Positions 1-7,083 are shown, counted from the stretch's first letter. The stretch is 7,096 nt of DNA from UBA7803 sp047920935 (GCA_047920935.1 JBLRXD010000237.1:1-7096), one strand, 5' to 3'. Numbers and translations are program-made. Notes: a model not told the origin generated them from the sequence alone.

Positions 1-9
1 GACGGCGGA

Positions 10-1374
10 TCACGAGGCTTCGCTCCCGCTGGCGCCCACCAGGGCGCGGATGCGCGCCAGCGCCCGGGCGCGATCGGCGGCAGCGCGCTCGTGCGCAAGC
101 TGGAATTCCAGCAGCACCCGCTGGGCATCCACCAGATCGGTGAACGTGGCAGCACCCGTGCGGTAGGCAATTTCCGTGGTCGCCATCGCCTGCCGCGCCG
201 TCGGCACCAGGGTGCCGCCGTAGAGGCTGATGCGGCGCGCGCTGTCGCGATAGGTGAACAACGCGCCCTTCAAAGCGGCATCCAATCCGGCCTGCCGATC
301 CTCAACCTCGAAAGCAGCCGCGTCCATGCGCGCCCGCGCCTCGCGCACCCCGGCATCGTATCTGCCCCGGCGCAGCGGCAGGTTGATGGACACCATCCCC
401 ATGACCATGTCGGCGCCGCCACCATCCATCATCGCCATGCGGGCGCTGCCGTCGCGCGCATACTGCACCCCCAGCATGATGTCGGGGTAATACTCCCGGC
501 GCGCCAGCTCCAGCGACTGCTGCTCGCGGGTGACCTGGTGGCGGGAGGCCGCCAGCCCGGGATTACCCTGGCGCGCGAGCTGCAACCATTGTTCATCGTC
601 GCGCTCGGGCAGCGCCTGCACCACTTGCCTGGAAGGTGCGAGCGGCGCGCCCGGCAGGGGGGCGTGGGCGGGCCGCCCCAGCAGCGCATTCAGCTCCGCC
701 GCCGCCGGCCCGAGCATATCCTCCAGGGAGCGCGCCTGGTCATCCAGGCGGCCGAGCTCCACCTGAGCCCGGTTGACATCCGCTTGAGAGACCGCGCCGG
801 CGCGAAACCGCGATCGCGCCACCGACTCCAGGCGCTGCATGAGATCGCGGTTCTCGCGCGCGGTGACCGCGGCCTGGTGCAGCCAGGCGTACTCGAACCA
901 GGCATCGGTGATGCGATCGGCGAGTTCGAGCCGGACGGCCTCGAACCGCTGCTCCTCGGCCCGGGCTTGCTCCATGGCGATGTCGCCGCGCAGCTTGAGC
1001 TTGCCGAACCAAGGAAACATCTGCGAGATCGAGTAGCGTTCGCCCATGTATTCGGCACTGCGATCCACCTCATCGAGAACGATCTCGAAGCCGATTTGCG
1101 GATCCGGCAGCGAGGTGGCCTGGGGCACGCGCGCCAGCGCCGCGCGCCAGCGGTGGTAGGCCGCCGCGAGCGCCGGATTGCGCCGCATCGCATAGCGAAG
1201 ATAGTCATCCAACGCCGCATCATCCGGCAGCGCAGGCGCATCGACCGTGCTCTGCTGCTGCGGCGACGCGACCGCGGCGCCGCCCAGGAACGGGCCGGCG
1301 AACTCTGTCCTGTCGTCTGCCGCCACCGCCGAGCACCCTGCCAGGCACAGCAGGGCCGACATGACGACCTTCAT
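10..1374 (-). CDS. TolC-family outer-membrane efflux lipoprotein, CusC/CzcC-like
   Basis: Outer-membrane channel of a tripartite efflux system, forming a trimeric duct from periplasm to outside, probably for metal ions. The 454 residues match the usual family length. The N terminus has a short hydrophobic signal with a lipobox (L11-A12-G13-C14) and Ser at +2, as expected for an outer-membrane lipoprotein like CusC. Two OEP repeats follow, at about 50-235 and 258-450, each rich in Ala, Arg and Glu as in the long helical hairpins. Segments such as YSISQMFPWFGKLKLRG (113-129) and FRAGAVSQADVNRAQVELG (190-208) are typical of metal-efflux TolC proteins. A methionine-rich stretch (313-327, six Met in 15) sits before the second barrel segment. 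The ATG at 1374 is preceded by AAGAGG (1380-1385) five bases upstream. The gene is divergent from the SDR gene; the usual partners (membrane-fusion protein, RND pump) would lie off the left edge. The family call is firm; metal specificity (Cu/Ag favoured) is inference. Confidence 0.93.
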   Translation of the reverse strand: MKVVMSALLCLAGCSAVAADDRTEFAGPFLGGAAVASPQQQSTVDAPALPDDAALDDYLRYAMRRNPALAAAYHRWRAALARVPQATSLPDPQIGFEIVLDEVDRSAEYMGERYSISQMFPWFGKLKLRGDIAMEQARAEEQRFEAVRLELADRITDAWFEYAWLHQAAVTARENRDLMQRLESVARSRFRAGAVSQADVNRAQVELGRLDDQARSLEDMLGPAAAELNALLGRPAHAPLPGAPLAPSRQVVQALPERDDEQWLQLARQGNPGLAASRHQVTREQQSLELARREYYPDIMLGVQYARDGSARMAMMDGGGADMVMGMVSINLPLRRGRYDAGVREARARMDAAAFEVEDRQAGLDAALKGALFTYRDSARRISLYGGTLVPTARQAMATTEIAYRTGAATFTDLVDAQRVLLEFQLAHERAAADRARALARIRALVGASGSEAS

Positions 1375-1395
1375 GGCAACCTCTTCATGCGCCTG

Positions 1396-1427
1396 AGGCT
1401 ACAACCTGCACCCAGCACTCAGGTCAA
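1396..1427 (-). promoter_or_regulatory. Candidate MerR/CueR-type metal-responsive promoter of the efflux gene
   Basis: Reading leftwards, a -35 box TTGACC (1427-1422) is followed by a 20-base spacer and a weak -10 TAGCCT (1401-1396). A 21-bp dyad, ACCTG-N11-CAGGT (1404-1424), overlaps the -35 and fills the spacer. Stretched 19-20 bp spacers with a dyad between the boxes are the hallmark of promoters activated by MerR-family regulators such as CueR, whose operators also begin ACCT and end AGGT over 21 bp. The predicted transcript start is near 1389, leaving a very short leader with the ribosome-binding site at 1385-1380. The half-sites match each other over only five bases, and no regulator gene is in the window. 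Confidence 0.5.
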
Positions 1428-1452
1428 CGGGCACCCATCAACGGCACGAGCT

Positions 1453-1462
1453 CTGCATGCAG
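1453..1462. repeat. 10-bp perfect palindrome CTGCATGCAG upstream of the SDR gene
   Basis: CTGCATGCAG reads the same on both strands and lies 28 bases before the SDR start, where a promoter or operator for that gene would be expected. No convincing sigma-70 boxes accompany it. It may be a small operator half or chance. Confidence 0.25.
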
Positions 1463-1490
1463 CCGGGTTCCACTGCGCAAAGGAACAGTC

Positions 1491-2246
1491 ATGTTCGAAC
1501 TCAACGACCAGGTGGCCGTGGTCACCGGCGCCGCCCGGGGGATCGGCAGAGGGATCGCCGAGACGCTCAAGCTGGCAGGCGCGACCGTGGTGATCGCCGA
1601 CATCGACACGGATCGCGGGCAGGCAACGGCCGCCGAGCTGGGGGTCGGCTTCATTCGCACCGACGTCAGCTCAGCTGACGATTGCCGTAACAGCGTCGAC
1701 CAGGTCGTTGAGCGGCACGGGCGCCTGGACGTGCTCTGCGCCAACACCGGCATATTTCCCCAGGCGCGGCTGGAAACGATGAGTGAGGAAGACTGGAACC
1801 GGGTGATCGACATCAACCTCAAGGGCACCTTCCTGATGGTGCAGGCTGCCCTGAGGCCGATGCGACAGCAGCGCTACGGTCGCGTGGTGATCACCTCTTC
1901 CATCACCGGGCCGGTGACCGGTTATCCGGGCTGGACCCATTACGGCGCCTCCAAGGCGGGGCAGTTGGGCTTCATGCGCAGCGCCGCCCTCGAGGTAGCC
2001 AGGCTCGGCATCACCATCAACGCGGTGATGCCCGGCAACATCCTCACCGAGGGCCTGGAGGCCGAAGGCGAAAGCTATCTGCAGCAGATGCGCGCCGCCG
2101 TCCCCACGCACGAGTTGGGCACGCCCGAGGACATCGGCCATGCGGTCTGCTTCCTCGCCTCGAAGCAAGCACGCTACATCACCGGCCAGCAGCTCATCAT
2201 CGATGGCGGTCAGATCCTGCCGGAGTCACCCGACGCGATCGAGTGA
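1491..2246 (+). CDS. Classical SDR-family NAD(P)-dependent oxidoreductase, FabG-like
   Basis: Cytosolic short-chain dehydrogenase/reductase that interconverts a carbonyl and an alcohol using a nicotinamide cofactor; the substrate is unknown. At 251 residues it has the normal classical-SDR length. Visible motifs are the glycine-rich TGAARGIG (12-19), Asp37 at the end of the second strand (favours NAD over NADP), an NTG at 85-87 in place of the common NAG, and the catalytic residues Asn109, Ser137, Tyr151 and Lys155 (YGASK). PGNI (181-184) and a C-terminal IDGGQILPES follow. The C-terminal pattern resembles FabG/UcpA-type members, which are often annotated 3-oxoacyl-ACP reductase without proof. 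The ATG is preceded by AAAGGA (1479-1484) six bases upstream. It is divergent from the efflux gene and separated from the receptor gene by a probable terminator, so it looks monocistronic. Family and fold are sure; calling it fabG would be over-reading, since nothing nearby belongs to fatty-acid synthesis. Confidence 0.95.
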   Translation: MFELNDQVAVVTGAARGIGRGIAETLKLAGATVVIADIDTDRGQATAAELGVGFIRTDVSSADDCRNSVDQVVERHGRLDVLCANTGIFPQARLETMSEEDWNRVIDINLKGTFLMVQAALRPMRQQRYGRVVITSSITGPVTGYPGWTHYGASKAGQLGFMRSAALEVARLGITINAVMPGNILTEGLEAEGESYLQQMRAAVPTHELGTPEDIGHAVCFLASKQARYITGQQLIIDGGQILPESPDAIE

Positions 2247-2272
2247 CACCGGCGAGCCCGCCTACTGCTGCC

Positions 2273-2290
2273 CCGCTCCCAGCGGTTTTT
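2273..2290 (+). terminator. Probable rho-independent terminator after the SDR gene
   Basis: A 5-bp GC-rich stem CCGCT/AGCGG (2273-2277 with 2281-2285) closes a CCC loop and runs straight into five T (2286-2290). It begins 27 bases after the SDR stop, where a terminator is expected. The stem is short, so efficiency may be modest, and it could let some transcription through to the receptor gene. Confidence 0.5.
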
Positions 2291-2294
2291 CATT

Positions 2295-2331
2295 TCGGCA
2301 ATTAACTAGTGATGTAATGTTTCGTTGCCGA
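2295..2331. promoter_or_regulatory. Inverted repeat TCGGCAA-N23-TTGCCGA in the AT-rich receptor upstream region
   Basis: Perfect 7-bp arms at 2295-2301 and 2325-2331 flank an AT-rich centre. Immediately after the right arm lies TAGAAT (2332-2337), which resembles a -10 box, but no good -35 sits at 16-18 bases. The position between the SDR terminator and the receptor start makes this the natural promoter/operator region of the receptor-sulfotransferase operon. It does not resemble a Fur box. Whether it is an operator is inference. Confidence 0.35.
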
Positions 2332-2388
2332 TAGAATGTCGCCGCGCACGGACGGCGCCGTTGTCCTTCTGCGCACGCGACAACCAAT

Positions 2389-2412
2389 ATGAAAATAACC
2401 TCCCGGGGGTAG
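2389..2412 (+). other. Seven-codon open frame abutting the receptor start
   Basis: ATG AAA ATA ACC TCC CGG GGG TAG encodes MKITSRG and stops two bases before the TTG chosen for the receptor. It has no clear ribosome-binding site. It could be a leader mini-ORF. Alternatively it may be the remnant of an ATG start of the receptor: one extra G in the G5 run (2405-2409) would join it in frame to the receptor signal peptide. Chance is also possible. Confidence 0.2.
2405..2410 (+). promoter_or_regulatory. Ribosome-binding site deciding the receptor TTG start
   Basis: GGGGGT can pair with the anti-Shine-Dalgarno over six bases with one G-U wobble. It ends four bases before the TTG at 2415. No comparable site precedes the further-upstream TTG at 2325, which supports starting the receptor at 2415. 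Confidence 0.5.
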
Positions 2413-2414
2413 TC

Positions 2415-5096
2415 TTGGACTTTCAACGCAGCAAGCTCAACCAAGCCATTGTGTCGGCCATCGCCATGAGTGCGGCGGGCGCCGCCAACGCCGCGCCTGC
2501 CGCCATCGAAGAAATCGTGGTGACCGCGTCGAAGCGCGCCCAGCCCATGCAGGACGTGCCGATCACCATGCAGGCCATCAACCAGCGAGGCATGGAGGAA
2601 GTCGGTATCGACTCGTTCGTCGATTACGTGAAGTACCTGCCGAACATCACCGCCGGCGGCCGCGGCCCCGGGCAGAATGAGATCTACATTCGCGGCACGG
2701 CGGTGCAGGCGATCAACACCACCATCGCCGAAGCCAACGGCAGCGCGCCCAACGTGGGCCTCTACCTGGACGAGCAGCCGGTGACCGCGGGGGGGCGCAA
2801 CCTCGATGTGTACGCCACCGATCTCGAGCGCATCGAAGTGCTGCCGGGGCCTCAGGGCACGTTGTACGGCGCCAGCTCCATGGCCGGCACGGTGCGGCTG
2901 ATCACCAACAAACCCCGTTTCAACGAGTTCCAGGCCAGCTTCAACGGCGCCGCCTCCACCACCAAGAGCGGCGACATGAGCAACAAGGTGGAAGCGGTGC
3001 TCAACCTTCCGCTCATCGACGACCGTCTGGCGGTGCGGGCCGCTCTGTTCAGCGACAATCAGGGCGGCTACATCGACAACGTCGCCGGCACCTTCACGCC
3101 GAATCCGGACGTCAATCCGGTGTTGCCCCCGCGGGAGGGCGTGCAGTTCGTCCCGGCGGACGGCGGCGCCACCGACCACCAGTTCGCCGACGGCAGCTTT
3201 GCCGAGCCGGGGCGCGTCTACCCGGTGGAATACACCTCCAGCAACAACGCCGATCTGGCGGAAAAGAACTTCAACGATGCGTCCTACCAGGGCTTCCGCA
3301 TCGGCGCCAGGTACGCCATCAACGAAGACTGGAGCCTGCTGGTCAGCCACCATCAGCAGGCGCTGGAGGCTGATGGGGTGTTCGACTACGACCCCGAAGT
3401 CGGCGACCTGAAGGTGCAACGATTCAACCGCGATACTCTCAGAGACGAGTTCGGCCAGACCTCCTGGACGCTTGAGGGGCGCCTCGGCGCGCTGGAGGTG
3501 CTGTACACCGGCGCATACCTGAAGCGTGAGGTCGAGCAGACCATCGATTACTCGAACTACGCCAACACAGGTCTTTATATCCGCGGCTACCTGTGCGAGT
3601 ACAACACGCCCGGCTACCACGGCGGCGGCGGCGTAGGCTATACCTTCGACCCCACCCTCTCGGGTGATCCCGGTGTCATCGAGTGCTCGGCCGGAGACAG
3701 CTTCGCCGCCATCACCAATGAGAACACGCGTTGGACCCACGAAGTCCGCGTCGCCACCGACCCCACCCAGCGTCTGCGGCTGGTCGCCGGGGCCTTTTAC
3801 GAAGATGCCGAGACCAAGCATGTCGGCGACTTCGCCTACGGCAACCCTGCCTGGGCGGCCATCGACCCGCAGAACCAGGCATCCTGGGGGCCACCGACCA
3901 ATGCCAACGATCCCACCCGGCGCGACCCGCGGGTGCAGTTCACCAACGACATCATCCGGCCTGAAGAACAGATCGCCGTGTTCGGCGAGCTGACGTTCGA
4001 CCTGACCGAGGATCTGTCGGTCACCGCCGGCGCCCGCTGGTACGAGATCGAGGTGGGTTTCGAAGGCTTCTCGGCGTTCAAGTATGGCAACCGCCCAGTA
4101 CCGAACCTGGCTGGAGGCAACAACGCCGCCGGCGTCGTGCTCGAAGACCCGGCAGTGCCCGGCTCTCTCGCTCCGAACATAACCGGAGGGCGCGACTACC
4201 GAACCAACATCGGTGAGTTTCAGCCGTTCAAAGACAGTGACGTGATCACCAAATTCACCGTCAACTGGTTCCCGGTCGACAACGTCATGCTCTACGCCAC
4301 CTGGTCGGAGGGTTACCGCCCACCGGGCTACAACCGCGCGGTGGCCAGCAGCCAGCTCGTGCCCGGGGAGGTGCCCAGCGCGGCGGCCACCGCCAACGAT
4401 GGCCCGGACGGCGATTTCCCCGACTACTTCATACCGCTGATCTACGAGTCCGACGAACTGACCAACACCGAGATCGGCTGGAAGACCACGTTCCTCGACG
4501 GTCTGCTGCGCTTCAACGGCTCGATCTATCGAATCGACTGGGAGTCCATCCAGGTGGGCCACATCGACTCGCAGAACATCAGCTTCCTCACCATCGTCGA
4601 CAACGCCGGCGATGCGCGGATCACCGGGTTCGAGGGCGATGTCATCTGGGCGGCCACCGAAAACCTGACCCTGTACGGCTCGTTCTCGTTCAACGACACC
4701 AAGATCACCGATCTGAACCCGGCATTTGCCTTCGCGGTCACCGACAAGGGCAGCGCCCTGCCGCTGGCGCCGGAACTGCAGTTCAATGTGCGCGGGCGCT
4801 ATGAGTGGGAAGCGGCCGGCGGTCTGGCTCACGTGCAACTCGCCATGACCTATGCCGATGAGAGCTACAGCTCGATCATCAACGTGCCGCCACGTCGTGA
4901 ACTGCAGGACGACTACATCATCACCGACGCGGCCATCGGTTACCGTGCCAACGAATGGCGCGCGGAACTGTTCGCCAACAATCTGACGGACGAGCGAGCG
5001 CAGTTGCACATCAATACTCTGGATGGATCCAGGAAGGTCACCACGAACCGCCCCCGAACCATCGGGCTGCGGATCTCGTATGACTTCGACCGTTGA
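2415..5096 (+). CDS. TonB-dependent outer-membrane receptor
   Basis: Energy-coupled outer-membrane receptor that imports a bulky ligand using TonB-ExbBD; the ligand cannot be told from sequence. I start at TTG 2415 (893 residues), because residues 1-26 then form a clean Sec signal (basic start, hydrophobic core, cleavage after Ala-Asn-Ala). The frame extends up to a TTG at 2325, but that would add 30 uncharacteristic residues, including two Cys. A TonB-box-like IEEIVVTA (31-38) follows, then the plug (about 41-167) with YIRGTA (91-96) and RIEVLPGPQGTLYG (139-152), and the barrel to the end. Barrel hallmarks include WSEGYRPPGYNR, NAGDARITGFEGD and LFANNLTDERA. The mature protein has only two cysteines, Cys394 and Cys424, probably a disulfide in one external loop. 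The last strand ends ISYDF, followed by Asp-Arg, so the usual terminal Phe is third from the end. The last 17 bases overlap the sulfotransferase gene, implying one operon. Family is certain; siderophore, sugar, peptide or sulfated-compound uptake are all open. Confidence 0.95.
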   Translation: MDFQRSKLNQAIVSAIAMSAAGAANAAPAAIEEIVVTASKRAQPMQDVPITMQAINQRGMEEVGIDSFVDYVKYLPNITAGGRGPGQNEIYIRGTAVQAINTTIAEANGSAPNVGLYLDEQPVTAGGRNLDVYATDLERIEVLPGPQGTLYGASSMAGTVRLITNKPRFNEFQASFNGAASTTKSGDMSNKVEAVLNLPLIDDRLAVRAALFSDNQGGYIDNVAGTFTPNPDVNPVLPPREGVQFVPADGGATDHQFADGSFAEPGRVYPVEYTSSNNADLAEKNFNDASYQGFRIGARYAINEDWSLLVSHHQQALEADGVFDYDPEVGDLKVQRFNRDTLRDEFGQTSWTLEGRLGALEVLYTGAYLKREVEQTIDYSNYANTGLYIRGYLCEYNTPGYHGGGGVGYTFDPTLSGDPGVIECSAGDSFAAITNENTRWTHEVRVATDPTQRLRLVAGAFYEDAETKHVGDFAYGNPAWAAIDPQNQASWGPPTNANDPTRRDPRVQFTNDIIRPEEQIAVFGELTFDLTEDLSVTAGARWYEIEVGFEGFSAFKYGNRPVPNLAGGNNAAGVVLEDPAVPGSLAPNITGGRDYRTNIGEFQPFKDSDVITKFTVNWFPVDNVMLYATWSEGYRPPGYNRAVASSQLVPGEVPSAAATANDGPDGDFPDYFIPLIYESDELTNTEIGWKTTFLDGLLRFNGSIYRIDWESIQVGHIDSQNISFLTIVDNAGDARITGFEGDVIWAATENLTLYGSFSFNDTKITDLNPAFAFAVTDKGSALPLAPELQFNVRGRYEWEAAGGLAHVQLAMTYADESYSSIINVPPRRELQDDYIITDAAIGYRANEWRAELFANNLTDERAQLHINTLDGSRKVTTNRPRTIGLRISYDFDR

Positions 5097-7083
5097 GACT
5101 GCAGCGCGCCCGCTGACGCGCGCAACAGACCTGATGGCCGCCGGGCAGTTTGCCGCGGCGGTCACTCAGGTAGACGACCTGCTCGACCGGGAGCCGGACA
5201 ACGGCGACGCGCTGTATCTGCGCGCCGCCTGCCTGCGCTACCTGCATCAACCACAGCGGGCGCTGGAGACCCTCGAGCGGCTACTCGAACTCGAACCGGA
5301 ACACGCTCGAGCCTACCAGGAGCGTGGCCACACGTTGCTGCTGCTGAACCGACCCGAAGCCGCCCAGCAGGCCTATCGCCAGGCGGTGACTCTGAACCCG
5401 GGGTTGCTGGCCAGCTGGAAAACGCTGGAAGGTCTCGGGCAACGAGCCGGAGACATGGCTCTGGCCAACGAGGCAGGCAGTCAGCGCCTGCATCTGCAGC
5501 GGCTGCCCAAGCCGCTGCTCAGCGTCACCAGCATGATGCACGAAGGCCGGCTGTACAAAGCCGAGCAACTGTGCCGGAGCTTTCTCCGGGAACATCCCCA
5601 GGATGTGGAAGGCATGCGGCTGCTGGCGGCGCTGGGCGTCAAGAACGGCATTCTCGACGATGCCGAGTTCCTGCTGGAGAGCGCGCTGGAATTCGCGCCG
5701 ACCCATAAACTGGCTCGGCTCGATTACGTCAATGTGCTGTACCGGCGGCAGAAGTTTCAGCAGTCGCTGGAACAGGCTACGGCGCTGCTGGACAGCCATC
5801 CGGACGACCCCATCGTCGAGAGCGCCTACGCCAATCAGCGCACGGCCGTCGGCGACTACCACGGCGCGCTGGCCATCTATCAGCGCCTGACCCAGCGATT
5901 GCCGGGAAGCCCGACCCTGCACCTGACTCACGGTCACACGCTGAAGACCGTAGGCCGGCTCGATGACGCCATCGCCGCCTATCGGCGTGCCTACGGCGCC
6001 CGCGGTGACTTCGGCGACGCCTACTGGAGCCTGGCCAACCTGAAGACCTACCGCTTCACGGGCACTGAGGTGACGGCCATGACCCGTCGCGCCGTCGCCC
6101 CGGCCACCGGGCTCGAGGATCGCATCCATTTCTGCTTCGCGCTCGGCAAGCACTACGAGGATGCGGAAGACTATGCCGGCAGTTTCGATCACTACCAGCG
6201 CGGCAACCAATTGCGCAAAGCCCAGCTGAGCTACTCGGCCGACAAGACCAGTCAGCGCTTCGCGCTGCAGCGGGCCACCTGCACCGCGGAGCTGTTTCGA
6301 CGCCGCACCGGCAGCGGCTGTGGGGATTCAGATCCGATCTTCATCGTCGGCCTGCCACGGGCCGGGTCGACGCTGCTCGAGCAGATTCTGGCTTCACACT
6401 CCCTGGTGGACGGCACCATGGAGTTGCAGAACATCACCGCCATCGCCCAGACGCTCGACGGCCGGCGGCGGGTCGACGAGCCCGCCCGTTACCCGGCAAA
6501 GCTCGGCGAACTTACCGCCGAGCAGCTCGAGGCGCTGGGCCGCCGCTATCTGGACGAGACCCGCATCCATCGGCAGGGCGCGCCGCGTTTCATCGACAAG
6601 CTGCCGAACAACTTCGTGCACATCGGCCTGATCCAGCTGATCCTGCCCAACGCCACCATCATCGATGCCCGGCGCCATCCCATGGGCTGCTGCTTCAGCA
6701 ACTTCAAGCAGCTGTTCGCTTCGGGTCAGGAGTACACCTACGGGCTCGAAGAAATCGGCCGCTACTACCGGGATTACGTCGAGCTCATGGACCATTGGGA
6801 TGCCGTGCTACCGGGCAAGGTATTGCGCGTGCACTACGAGGACGTGGTCGCCGATCTCGAAGGCCAGGTGCGACGCCTGCTCGATCATTGCGGTCTGCCG
6901 TTCGAGGACGCCTGCATGCGCTTCCATGAGACCGAACGCTCGGTGCGGACCCCCAGTTCCGAGCAGGTACGTCAGCCGATCTACCGCAGCGGCATCGAGC
7001 AGTGGCGCCACTTCGAGGGCTTTCTCGACCCACTCGAGCAAGCGTTGGGGCCGGTGCTCGAGCGCTACCCGATCAGCGACTGA
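5080..7083 (+). CDS. TPR-repeat sulfotransferase (PAPS-dependent, TPST-like)
   Basis: Predicted cytosolic enzyme (no signal peptide or membrane segment) that moves sulfate from PAPS to a hydroxyl of a protein, peptide or small molecule. From ATG 5080 it has 667 residues. About eight to ten TPR-like helical hairpins span 10-380, clear ones at about 44-77, 78-111, 144-177, 178-211, 246-279 and 280-313. The sulfotransferase domain covers about 418-660. It has a 5'-phosphosulfate loop, PIFIVGLPRAGSTLLEQI (419-436) with Arg427; a possible catalytic base, Glu448; FIDKLPNNF (504-512) with Lys507; a 3'-phosphate site, Arg532 and Ser540; and a C-terminal Trp642 region. The layout resembles eukaryotic tyrosylprotein sulfotransferases more than small-molecule enzymes. 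The start lies inside the receptor gene (17-base overlap) with a weak GGA upstream, suggesting translational coupling. The frame is open upstream to 5023, but that start would lie deeper in the receptor and is less likely. Fold and reaction class are confident; the substrate and the link to the receptor are unknown. Confidence 0.92.
   Translation: MTSTVETAARPLTRATDLMAAGQFAAAVTQVDDLLDREPDNGDALYLRAACLRYLHQPQRALETLERLLELEPEHARAYQERGHTLLLLNRPEAAQQAYRQAVTLNPGLLASWKTLEGLGQRAGDMALANEAGSQRLHLQRLPKPLLSVTSMMHEGRLYKAEQLCRSFLREHPQDVEGMRLLAALGVKNGILDDAEFLLESALEFAPTHKLARLDYVNVLYRRQKFQQSLEQATALLDSHPDDPIVESAYANQRTAVGDYHGALAIYQRLTQRLPGSPTLHLTHGHTLKTVGRLDDAIAAYRRAYGARGDFGDAYWSLANLKTYRFTGTEVTAMTRRAVAPATGLEDRIHFCFALGKHYEDAEDYAGSFDHYQRGNQLRKAQLSYSADKTSQRFALQRATCTAELFRRRTGSGCGDSDPIFIVGLPRAGSTLLEQILASHSLVDGTMELQNITAIAQTLDGRRRVDEPARYPAKLGELTAEQLEALGRRYLDETRIHRQGAPRFIDKLPNNFVHIGLIQLILPNATIIDARRHPMGCCFSNFKQLFASGQEYTYGLEEIGRYYRDYVELMDHWDAVLPGKVLRVHYEDVVADLEGQVRRLLDHCGLPFEDACMRFHETERSVRTPSSEQVRQPIYRSGIEQWRHFEGFLDPLEQALGPVLERYPISD

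Noticed and set aside
91..1593. 500-codon plus-strand open frame opposite the efflux gene
   Set aside because: Same in-register antisense effect; Arg/His/Gln-rich translation without motifs, running into the SDR gene in another frame.
2352..2361. 10-bp palindrome ACGGCGCCGT in the receptor leader
   Set aside because: Short GC-only palindromes are frequent at this base composition, and it has no T tract or known site pattern.
2344..2377. Direct repeat GCGCACG (2344-2350 and 2371-2377)
   Set aside because: Seven GC-rich bases repeated once are expected by chance; no further copies noticed nearby.
2325..2414. Upstream TTG start adding 30 residues to the receptor
   Set aside because: The extension contains two Cys and is unlike a signal peptide N terminus. 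The start codon overlaps the right arm of the inverted repeat, and a better ribosome-binding site precedes TTG 2415.
5023..5079. Longer start for the sulfotransferase inside the receptor gene
   Set aside because: It would give a 74-base overlap and a Pro/Arg-rich tail not typical of the family; ATG 5080 fits better with the first TPR-like helix.
2262..5165. 967-codon open frame on the minus strand opposite the receptor
   Set aside because: It is in codon register with the receptor. Rarity of TTA, CTA and TCA codons in a GC-rich gene leaves the antisense frame open. The translation is low-complexity Val/Gly/Asp/Arg with no domain, while the plus strand has clear receptor motifs.
5281..6210. 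309-codon minus-strand open frame opposite the TPR region
   Set aside because: In-register shadow of the TPR-sulfotransferase gene; no recognisable features and no ribosome-binding site noted.
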